Assembly (NCBI GenBank): GCA_017628675.1
Contig: JAGBYS010000001.1
Coordinates: 1 to 11,451, forward strand
DNA: 11,451 nucleotides
Origin: Tidjanibacter sp.
Lineage (GTDB): Bacteria > Bacteroidota > Bacteroidia > Bacteroidales > Rikenellaceae
Reading direction: 5' to 3'
Under the pieces are notes generated by a model, which saw only the letters and a program-made list of their open reading frames with translations, made no database searches and was not told the origin of the DNA. Numbering within the stretch: position 1 is the first letter of the stretch; each line of letters opens with the position of its first letter. Position numbers and translations under genes: made by a program. This document shows positions 6,297 through 11,451 of the stretch, piece after piece.

Positions 6297-6977
6297 ATGA
6301 CAGAGTTTTCTTACCTTTTGATGATAGTCATTGCCGTTGTGGGAATGATTGTTCAGGCACGACTGCAGTCGGTCTTCAGGAAGTATTCGCGAGTGCCCTT
6401 TGGCGCCGGCCTCACGGGTCGTGAGGTTGCCGAGCGTATGTTGCGCGACCACGGCATTATGGATGTGAAGGTGGTCTCGACTCGAGGTCACCTCTCGGAC
6501 CACTACAACCCCGCAACCCGCACTGTGAATCTCTCGGAGAGCGTCTATGGCAGTTGTTCGATTGCAGCGGCTGCTGTGGCGGCCCACGAGTGTGGCCACG
6601 CTGTGCAGCACTCCTACGGCTACGCACCCCTCAGGTTGCGCTCGGCCCTGGTGCCCATTATCCAGTTCGCCTCGAATATCTCCACTTGGATTATCATCCT
6701 GGGTATCATTCTGATTGAGAGTGTGCCCGTGATTTTCTGGGTGGGCATTGCAACCATTGCGGCCTCGGCTCTCTTCTCGATTGTGACCCTGCCGGTGGAG
6801 TATAACGCCTCCGAGAGGGCGCTGGTGTGGCTCGAGAGTAGTGGCACGCTGCCCCCTGCACAGATGAGCGGTGCCCGCACATCGCTACGCTGGGCGGCTC
6901 GCACCTACCTGGTGGCGGCCCTGAGTGCCATTGCAACGCTGCTCTACTACCTGGGCTTCGCGCGCGATAACGACTAA
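6297..6977 (+). CDS. YugP-type membrane zinc metallopeptidase (Zn_peptidase_2)
   Basis: The 226-residue product has an N-terminal membrane helix (about 4-22), the zinc-binding motif HECGH (97-101) inside AAHECGHAVQH, two more helices (about 117-138 and 144-166) and a C-terminal helix (about 203-222). LPVEYNASERAL (165-176) supplies the downstream glutamate, probably the third zinc ligand. These traits and the length match the YugP/Zn_peptidase_2 family of membrane-bound zinc proteases. The natural substrate is not known; a membrane protein quality-control role is an inference. GREVAERMLRDHGI (41-54) and LSDHYNPATRTVNLSESVY (66-84) are further family-typical stretches. ATG at 6297 follows an A-rich leader without a Shine-Dalgarno sequence. 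The PAP2 gene starts 36 bases after the stop, so the two are probably co-transcribed. Confidence 0.9.
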   Translation: MTEFSYLLMIVIAVVGMIVQARLQSVFRKYSRVPFGAGLTGREVAERMLRDHGIMDVKVVSTRGHLSDHYNPATRTVNLSESVYGSCSIAAAAVAAHECGHAVQHSYGYAPLRLRSALVPIIQFASNISTWIIILGIILIESVPVIFWVGIATIAASALFSIVTLPVEYNASERALVWLESSGTLPPAQMSGARTSLRWAARTYLVAALSAIATLLYYLGFARDND

Positions 6978-7013
6978 CCCCAAATTCCTACACCCACAAA
7001 ACCTTCCCAAACG

Positions 7014-7607
7014 ATGACAATCCAGAGCCTTGACCATAGCGCAACCCTCTTTCTGAACTTCGATGGCGGAGTTCTCCTGGACCGCTTTATGTGGTTCGCC
7101 TCCGAGAAGTTCACCTGGCTACCACTCTACCTGCTCCTTCTGTGGTTTGTGGCCCGCAAGTGGGGCTGGCGCTATATGCTTGTTGTTTTTGTGGCGGTGG
7201 TGCTTGGTGTGGGACTCAGCGACCAGATATGTAACTTCTTCAAGGAGACCTTCCAGATGCTTCGCCCCAACCGTGTGGAGGGCGTGAAGGAGTACCTGCA
7301 CTATGTGCTCAACCCGCTCAAGGGGGAACTCTGCATATACGGCCGCTATGGTACCATCTCGGCCCACTCGGCAACCACCATCTCCATCTTCACCATCGTT
7401 GGCCTCGGCGCACTCCGCTCTTCGAAGTGCTACTGGCGCTGGATGCCCTTGTGGGTTGTGTTGGTGGGCTATTCGCGCATCTATCTGGGTGTTCACTTCC
7501 TCTCGCAGGTGCTCCTCGGCTGGATTCTGGGCGCACTCGTGGGCTATGTGATCGTCTGGTTTATGGGCCGAATTCCCTGGATTCAGAGATTGAAACGGGC
7601 AAAATAA
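7014..7607 (+). CDS. PAP2-family membrane phosphatase with altered third motif
   Basis: The 197-residue product is a multi-helix membrane protein with the three motifs of the PAP2/type 2 phosphatidic acid phosphatase family: KETFQMLRP (K77, R84, P85), ISAH (115-118, in place of PSGH, keeping S116 and H118) and SRIYLGVHFLSQ (S154, R155, H161). The family dephosphorylates lipid phosphates such as phosphatidic acid, undecaprenyl pyrophosphate or lipid A phosphate; which one applies here cannot be told. The aspartate that normally lies four residues after the motif-3 histidine is Q165 here, so the catalytic dyad is altered. Helices are predicted at about 34-48, 54-72, 119-134, 145-160 and 163-184. 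It is the last gene of the plus-strand group and is followed by a strong terminator. Confidence 0.88.
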   Translation: MTIQSLDHSATLFLNFDGGVLLDRFMWFASEKFTWLPLYLLLLWFVARKWGWRYMLVVFVAVVLGVGLSDQICNFFKETFQMLRPNRVEGVKEYLHYVLNPLKGELCIYGRYGTISAHSATTISIFTIVGLGALRSSKCYWRWMPLWVVLVGYSRIYLGVHFLSQVLLGWILGALVGYVIVWFMGRIPWIQRLKRAK

Positions 7608-7621
7608 AATAGCAAGATAAC

Positions 7622-7662
7622 AGTAACGGCACCCCAGAAGGAGGTGCCGTTACTATTTTTTT
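7622..7662 (+). terminator. Intrinsic terminator after the PAP2 gene
   Basis: AGTAACGGCACC (7622-7633) is complementary to GGTGCCGTTACT (7643-7654) with a 9-base loop, followed by seven T residues (7656-7662). This is a textbook rho-independent terminator 14 bases after the PAP2 stop. On the other strand the stem lies just after the yidD stop and may also end that transcript, though no T-run follows it there. Confidence 0.9.
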
Positions 7663-7666
7663 GTGT

Positions 7667-7930
7667 CTATGGTACGGGGTCGTAGCCACTGCCACCCCAG
7701 GGGTGACAACGCAGAATGCGCCTTAGGGCCAGCCAGCCGCCCTTCAGTGGGCCATACTTCCTGAGGGCCTCAATGGCATACTGCGAACAAGTGGGTGTGA
7801 ATCTGCAAGTCGGGTGGGGCTTCAGGGGCGAGATGCAAACTTGGTAGAGGCGCACAAGGGCCACAAACGGGGCACTCAGCAGCCACCTACAGCCTGCCCG
7901 AAATCTTCTCCAAAATCCCTCGGACTGCAT
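7667..7930 (-). CDS. yidD: Membrane protein insertion efficiency factor YidD
   Basis: YidD is a small membrane-associated protein thought to help insertion of membrane proteins alongside YidC. The 87-residue product carries the family core: [61 protein letters not shown], including the conserved cysteines and the CHPWGG end. The N-terminal segment [18 protein letters not shown] is somewhat longer and more basic than in many homologues. The ATG at 7930 is preferred; an upstream in-frame TTG at 7951 would add seven residues. The gene overlaps the 3' end of rnpA by 44 bases (65 with the TTG), consistent with the conserved rnpA-yidD pairing and with translational coupling. Confidence 0.95.
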   Translation of the reverse strand: MQSEGFWRRFRAGCRWLLSAPFVALVRLYQVCISPLKPHPTCRFTPTCSQYAIEALRKYGPLKGGWLALRRILRCHPWGGSGYDPVP

Positions 7931-8276
7931 CTTTAATGGGGCTAAAGTCAAGAATCTCTTTGGTGCTGTAAATCAGGCCGATGTCGATGTGGAGCCCCTT
8001 CTGGGTAGCCTTCTCGACAATCTTGGTCTTCTGAAGACGGTAGGCCTCACGAGTGCGACGCTTGAGGAGGTTGCGACCTACGGCACGCTTGATGTTGCGC
8101 TTGGGCACCACAAAGAGCACCGACACCTGCGCCTTGTCCTCCTCGGTGGCGGGGCGAGTCTTGTAGATGTAGCGATAGGGGAAGGCAAAACCGCTTTTGC
8201 TTCCTGCAAAGAGTCCGTTGGCAGCCTTGCCACAGAGCCTCTCGGCCTTCGTGAGTCTGTAGAGTCCTTCGCTCAT
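7887..8276 (-). CDS. rnpA: Ribonuclease P protein component
   Basis: RnpA is the protein subunit of RNase P and helps the catalytic RNA remove 5' leaders from pre-tRNAs. The 129-residue product starts with [13 protein letters not shown] (5-17), has [19 protein letters not shown] (51-69) and the signature R-N-R helix [15 protein letters not shown] (67-81). The remaining C-terminal part is [14 protein letters not shown]. The length is normal. In many bacteria rnpA follows rpmH; here it follows hemD and precedes yidD, which I recall as a common arrangement in Bacteroidota. ATG at 8276 lies 66 bases after the hemD stop, past a G+C-rich hairpin (8300-8329). Confidence 0.96.
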   Translation of the reverse strand: MSEGLYRLTKAERLCGKAANGLFAGSKSGFAFPYRYIYKTRPATEEDKAQVSVLFVVPKRNIKRAVGRNLLKRRTREAYRLQKTKIVEKATQKGLHIDIGLIYSTKEILDFSPIKDAVRGILEKISGRL

Positions 8277-8299
8277 CCTTGTGTTGGGTTATAATAAAG

Positions 8300-8329
8300 T
8301 GTGGGGAGCAATGATGTCTGCTCCCCACA
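8300..8329 (-). terminator. Hairpin between hemD and rnpA (partial terminator or attenuator)
   Basis: An 11-bp perfect stem (8300-8310 with 8319-8329, core GTGGGGAGCA) encloses an 8-base loop. On the minus strand it follows the hemD stop by 14 bases and is followed by CTTTATTATAAC, AU-rich but without a clean T-run. It may stop part of the hemD transcription before rnpA. No -7 box is seen between it and the rnpA start. Confidence 0.6.
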
Positions 8330-8342
8330 AGTTGTATGCTTA

Positions 8343-9236
8343 CTATTTGGTGCTCTTCTTTGCTACAGTGGCGGGGGCTGCCTCCTCGGCGGGCTTGCGC
8401 TTTGCTCGGGAGCGCTTGGTGGGCTTGGCCTCCTGTGCCTTGATGAAGTTTTCTGCTTTGTGGCTGTGGCAGAACTCAATGGGCTCGAGCTCCTTGCCCT
8501 CGGCCGCATTCTTGACGAGCAACTCCACGGCTGTGGCCACATTGGGAATACCGGGTGCGGGTGCCTTGCCATAGATCTGAAGGCCTGCCTCCACGGCTGC
8601 CTTGGCGGTATTCTCGCCCAGAACCACAATCATCGGGATGTTCTCGTTGCCAAACTGGCTCACCAGCGAGGAGATCTCGTTGGGGCTGTTGAAGACCAGG
8701 ATGTCGTAGTCCGAGATGTTCAGGCCGCTAAGGTCGGTGCTCACGGTGTGGGCAAACACGAGGGGGCGGAAGTTGAGGTGCAACTTCTCGAGGGTCTGGG
8801 GAATCTCGGGGTTGTGGGGCTCGGAGAGTGCGAGGATGAAACGCTCGTCCTTGTGCTTGAGGATGATCTCCATAAAGCTGTCGAACTTGCCGTCGGCAAA
8901 GAAGATCTTACGCTTGCGATAGACGATATATTTCTGGAGGTAGAGTGCAATAGCCTCGGTTATGCAGAAGTACTTCATCGTCTCGGGCACGGTGATACGG
9001 GCCTCCTCACAGATGCGGAAGAAGTTGTCGATGGTGGTACGGCTGGTGAAGATTACTGCCGAATAGTCGAGAATTTCTGTTCGTTGGCTACGAAACTCCT
9101 TGAGAGAGACGCCCTCAATTCGCATAAAGGGCTGGAAGGTGAGTTCCAGATCGCTGTTGCTCGAGAGCTTGAAGTAGGGTGACTTTTCAATAACCGCTGG
9201 TTGGGCTTGCGAAATAAGTATCTTATTAATTTTCAA
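8343..9236 (-). CDS. hemD: Uroporphyrinogen-III synthase (HemD), Bacteroidota type, TTG start, basic C-terminal tail
   Basis: HemD cyclises hydroxymethylbilane to uroporphyrinogen III in tetrapyrrole synthesis. The product is 297 residues if it starts at the TTG at 9236. ILISQAQPAVIEKSPYFKL (6-24), FQPFMRIEGVSLKEFRSQR (34-52), VIFTSRTTIDNFF (61-73) and PETMKYFCITEAIALYLQKYIVYRKRKIFF (84-113) follow the Bacteroidota HemD pattern, and IVVLGENTAKAAVEAGLQI (203-221) matches the second-domain motif. The family is poorly conserved, so the assignment rests on these plus context. No ATG occurs in frame before codon 38, which is too late, so TTG is chosen. After about residue 255 comes a Lys/Ala-rich basic tail (KRSRAKRKPAEEAAP), not part of the known fold. 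It follows the DUF4271 gene in the same frame, separated by its stop. Confidence 0.85.
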   Translation of the reverse strand: MKINKILISQAQPAVIEKSPYFKLSSNSDLELTFQPFMRIEGVSLKEFRSQRTEILDYSAVIFTSRTTIDNFFRICEEARITVPETMKYFCITEAIALYLQKYIVYRKRKIFFADGKFDSFMEIILKHKDERFILALSEPHNPEIPQTLEKLHLNFRPLVFAHTVSTDLSGLNISDYDILVFNSPNEISSLVSQFGNENIPMIVVLGENTAKAAVEAGLQIYGKAPAPGIPNVATAVELLVKNAAEGKELEPIEFCHSHKAENFIKAQEAKPTKRSRAKRKPAEEAAPATVAKKSTK

Positions 9237-9261
9237 CTCTTTGATGTTTTTGGTTCGACAT
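9226..9261 (-). other. 11-codon reading frame coupled to the DUF4271 stop and overlapping the hemD start
   Basis: TAATG at the end of the DUF4271 gene opens an ATG frame of 11 codons (MSNQKHQRVEN) that stops with TAA at 9226, eight bases past the hemD TTG in another frame. It could carry ribosomes onto the hemD start, be an untranslated coincidence, or mark a one-base frameshift that separates an original ATG from hemD. There is no evidence that the peptide itself has a function. Confidence 0.35.
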
Positions 9262-10112
9262 TAAGCGGCTCCGCTTCTTACCACGAGGGTGATGACGACG
9301 CCGATGGGAATCAAAATGACGGTGCAAAGGTACAAAAACCAAAGTAAAATTGAAATTTTTTGCCCAATAAAGAGTATTAAACTTTTTATACAAAAAATTG
9401 TCATCGCCACCGCGCCCGTCACAAGGCACACCCAACTGAGAGTCGCCACGCTCTGGCCCATATTGACGGCCAGCAGTAGTGACACAGGGGTCACGATTAT
9501 GGCCGCAAGGGCCATTGTCGTGTCGGCCATAATGTTCACTCCCTCACGCACTTCTCGGCGCAAGGTCAGCGAGAAGATGAAGTTGGAGGCCATACGCTGC
9601 ACAAGGCCCACGCCCAGGCAGACAAGGATGGTCATCGGCAGCAACCACACAGCCTGGCCCATCTCGCCCTCGCCACTCATCCCGATCCACTTGACGAAGA
9701 TGAGCGACCAGGCCACAATGCCGAGCGTCACCGCATTGCGCACGGCTCTCATAAACAGGTAGCTCAGTTCATCCGCAACTCTTATGCCAAGATTGTTGCT
9801 CAGCATTACCTTGCCCATAAGCCCTATGTGGCCTCCGTAGGCAAACAGAACAAAGAGGTAGTAGATGAACAGGGCCACAAGCGTTGCTCCCACCACCCAG
9901 TTGCCCGAGAGTGCCACCTGCTCCATAGCCTCGGGGTTGCTCTGCTCCACGAGCGTTGCGCTGGGGCCAAAGAGTCCTTCAATAGTATTCTCCACAGCCA
10001 CGAGTTGCTCCTCCACGATGGCCACGGGTTGTGCCGCCGCCGAAGTGGCAGCATCCACAAGGGTGTCAATGGGGGTGGAGGTGTGGAGTGTGGTCGAATC
10101 GTGCGTTATCAT
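9261..10112 (-). CDS. DUF4271-type polytopic membrane protein of unknown function
   Basis: The 283-residue product has a soluble, Ala/Thr/Glu-rich N-terminal part (about 1-65) and about six membrane helices (roughly 72-92, 126-142, 152-170, 198-218, 224-245 and 252-278). The spacing, and its place directly before hemD, match the DUF4271 family of Bacteroidota. I see no catalytic motif, so the function is unknown; a role in the envelope or near tetrapyrrole synthesis is only suggested by context. ATG at 10112 is chosen because it lies 25 bases after the kinase stop behind an A-rich leader; an alternative extension to 10202 would overlap the kinase gene by 65 bases and is low-complexity. The AT-rich 3' end carries the predicted hemD promoter. 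The last codons run into hemD in the same frame after TAA. Confidence 0.82.
   Translation of the reverse strand: MITHDSTTLHTSTPIDTLVDAATSAAAQPVAIVEEQLVAVENTIEGLFGPSATLVEQSNPEAMEQVALSGNWVVGATLVALFIYYLFVLFAYGGHIGLMGKVMLSNNLGIRVADELSYLFMRAVRNAVTLGIVAWSLIFVKWIGMSGEGEMGQAVWLLPMTILVCLGVGLVQRMASNFIFSLTLRREVREGVNIMADTTMALAAIIVTPVSLLLAVNMGQSVATLSWVCLVTGAVAMTIFCIKSLILFIGQKISILLWFLYLCTVILIPIGVVITLVVRSGAA
9325..9355 (-). promoter_or_regulatory. Predicted internal promoter for hemD-rnpA-yidD
   Basis: The minus strand reads TACCTTTG at 9332-9325, a perfect -7 match, with TTTC at 9355-9352 exactly 19 bases upstream, the same spacing and bases as at dxs. It lies in an AT-rich patch (about 9325-9400) inside the 3' end of the DUF4271 gene. 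Initiation near 9318 would give a leader of about 80 bases before the hemD TTG. Both -7 boxes are followed by CAC. Confidence 0.55.
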
Positions 10113-10137
10113 AGTTAATTGTCGGTGCGTTAGATTG

Positions 10138-11310
10138 TTAGTCGTCGCTCTTGCGGATGGCGATGCGGATGGTTGTGCCCTTGCCGAGCTCGCTCTCCAC
10201 AACGGCTATGTGGCCGCCGTGGTACTCCTCGACGATGCGTTTGCTGAGCGACAGACCGAGGCCCCAGCCGCGAGTCTTGGTGGTGAAGCCGGGCTCAAAA
10301 ATCTTCTTCCAATTGGACTTGGCGATACCCTTGCCGGAGTCTTTGATGTCGATGTGGGCCCACTCGCCGCTCTCGCTCAGGTGGACATCGATGTCGCCGA
10401 AGCCCTGGAGCGCATCGAGCGCATTCTTGAGTATATTCTCGATGACCCACTCAAACAGGGCGGCATTCATCTGCACCATAATGGGTGCGATGGCCAGGCC
10501 GTTGTAGTTGAGGGTCACTCGTTTGGGTATGCGGGTGCGGAAGTAGAGCACGCAGTCGCCCACAACCTCGCCCAGATTGGTGGGGGTGAGCGATGTCTCG
10601 GAGCCGATCTTGCCGAAGCGGTCGGCAACCTTCACAAGGCGTTGCAGGTCGCTGCCAATCTCCTGGATGGCCGAGGGGTCTATGTCGTGGGCCTTGAGGT
10701 ACTCGAGCCAGCCCATAAGCGACGATATGGGGGTGCCCAATTGGTGGGCTGTCTCCTTGGCAAGACCTATCCACACCCTGTTCTGCTCATCCTGCTTGGA
10801 GGTGCGGAAGGTGAGGAAGGCGAAGAAGACAAACACCGCCACGACAGCCAACTGCAGATAGGGGAAGAAGATGAGCCAGTCCAGCAGTGCCGAGTTGCCA
10901 TAGAAGAGTGTGTATCTCTGGCCGTGGGGTGTGTTAATCTCGATGGGTGCGTTCTGGCGCGACAACCTCATAAGGAGTTTCATCCTGCGGTCGGGGTGGT
11001 TGACAATCTCTCCGGGCAGTAGGTGGTACTTCTCCACACGGCCGTGTTGGTCGATGAGGATGAAGGGTATCTTCTGGTTGTGAACCACTTGGAAGACTAT
11101 GGGGTCGTTGTGGTAGCTCTCGCCCATACGCTCCATTGCGTAGGACCAGAGGCGCATCTCGTTCATCTCCTTCTGCTGGAGCATACGCGACATACGGGTG
11201 GTGAAGAGCAGCGAGGCGGAGCCGATAATCATAGCCACGGTGATTATCAGCACCCTCTTTTTGTAGGGTACGCCCTTGATTCTGCGCCACATTGTGTCCA
11301 ACACCGACAT
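10138..11310 (-). CDS. Membrane sensor histidine kinase, orphan within the window
   Basis: The 390-residue product has a membrane helix at about 19-38, an extracytoplasmic domain of about 105 residues (about 39-143), a second helix at about 143-168, and the cytoplasmic kinase core. The core has the H-box TAHQLGTPISSLMGW (H189, with QLGTP in place of the usual ExxTP), the N-box ENILKNALDAL (N292, N296), the G1 box DSGKGI (324-329) with IFEPGFTTK (337-345), and the G2 box GWGLGLSLSKRI (348-359). It therefore probably autophosphorylates on H189 and signals to a response regulator. No regulator gene, HAMP domain or recognisable ligand-binding fold is visible. The gene starts 23 bases after the upstream partial gene and ends 25 bases before the DUF4271 gene, so they are probably one transcript. 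The signal sensed is unknown. Confidence 0.9.
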   Translation of the reverse strand: MSVLDTMWRRIKGVPYKKRVLIITVAMIIGSASLLFTTRMSRMLQQKEMNEMRLWSYAMERMGESYHNDPIVFQVVHNQKIPFILIDQHGRVEKYHLLPGEIVNHPDRRMKLLMRLSRQNAPIEINTPHGQRYTLFYGNSALLDWLIFFPYLQLAVVAVFVFFAFLTFRTSKQDEQNRVWIGLAKETAHQLGTPISSLMGWLEYLKAHDIDPSAIQEIGSDLQRLVKVADRFGKIGSETSLTPTNLGEVVGDCVLYFRTRIPKRVTLNYNGLAIAPIMVQMNAALFEWVIENILKNALDALQGFGDIDVHLSESGEWAHIDIKDSGKGIAKSNWKKIFEPGFTTKTRGWGLGLSLSKRIVEEYHGGHIAVVESELGKGTTIRIAIRKSDD

Positions 11311-11333
11311 CTCTCTTCCTCCGTTTTGATGCG

Positions 11334-11451
11334 TTATTTGCGTGCGGTGTCCTGCAGGGTGAGTATCTGGTTGTAGCGTTCGCCATCGCCCAGCACCTTC
11401 AGAGCCTCCTTGACCTCCTTGTCCGAGGGCAGGTTGTGGGCCGTCACACCC
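11334..11451 (-). CDS. Partial gene, C-terminal 38 residues only, unrecognised
   Basis: The open frame enters from the right edge and ends at TAA (11334-11336). It encodes at least 38 residues; the visible tail contains NLPSDKEVKEALKVL and GDGERYNQILTLQDTARK, charged and helical, without a recognisable domain. The 23-base spacing to the kinase start and the shared strand suggest one operon. I cannot identify the protein from this fragment; it could be the end of any protein with a helical C-terminus. Confidence 0.75.
   Translation of the reverse strand, partial: GVTAHNLPSDKEVKEALKVLGDGERYNQILTLQDTARK

Noticed and set aside
8301..9182. 293-codon plus-strand open frame opposite hemD
   Set aside because: It is a mirror of hemD with Leu/Gly/Val/Glu-rich, repetitive composition. 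HemD has family motifs; this frame has none.
9865..11022. 385-codon plus-strand open frame opposite the DUF4271 and kinase genes
   Set aside because: It spans two real genes on the other strand, has no domain, and the kinase boxes on the minus strand are unambiguous.

Overview
The window looks like ordinary chromosomal housekeeping DNA from a G+C-rich member of the Bacteroidota, most likely order Bacteroidales; an Alistipes-like organism is a guess. The evidence is the type of the proteins (a Dxs reading AEGHAVTF where most bacteria have AEQHAVTF, a DUF4271 protein next to a divergent HemD, a short SPOR-domain protein, a menaquinone MenG), the lack of clear Shine-Dalgarno sequences, A-rich stretches before start codons, and -7 promoter boxes of the Bacteroidota form TAnnTTTG. 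I see no mobile element, phage gene, CRISPR array, tRNA or rRNA.

Layout. (1) 1-102: a pyrimidine-rich leader with four tandem TTTCAAC units and a promoter, then dxs (103-1986, +). (2) A 17-bp perfect hairpin (2006-2043) separates dxs from a convergent cluster on the minus strand, transcribed in the order LolC/E-type permease, menG, LEA-like lipoprotein, SPOR-domain protein (5363 down to 2063). (3) A 74-bp divergent promoter region (5364-5437) separates that cluster from three plus-strand genes: a YdfG-type short-chain dehydrogenase, a YugP-type membrane zinc protease and a PAP2-family membrane phosphatase, ending in an intrinsic terminator (7622-7662). (4) A second minus-strand cluster runs from the right edge to 7667: the 3' end of an unrecognised gene, a membrane sensor histidine kinase, a DUF4271 membrane protein, hemD, rnpA and yidD.

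Functional themes. Dxs makes the isoprenoid precursor DXP and MenG finishes menaquinone, so both serve isoprenoid-quinone metabolism. The permease, lipoprotein, SPOR protein, PAP2 phosphatase, membrane protease, YidD and DUF4271 protein all act in or on the cell envelope. RnpA (tRNA processing) overlaps YidD (membrane protein insertion). HemD serves tetrapyrrole synthesis.

I found no convincing new biological system. The points most worth a second look are regulatory or gene-structure oddities: a probable leaderless dxs mRNA whose promoter sits against a heptamer repeat; probable internal promoters in AT-rich 3' ends of upstream genes (before the SPOR gene and hemD); a TTG-started hemD overlapped by an 11-codon reading frame coupled to the upstream stop; extra low-complexity C-terminal tails on HemD and the SPOR protein; and a PAP2 protein lacking the usual charge-relay aspartate.
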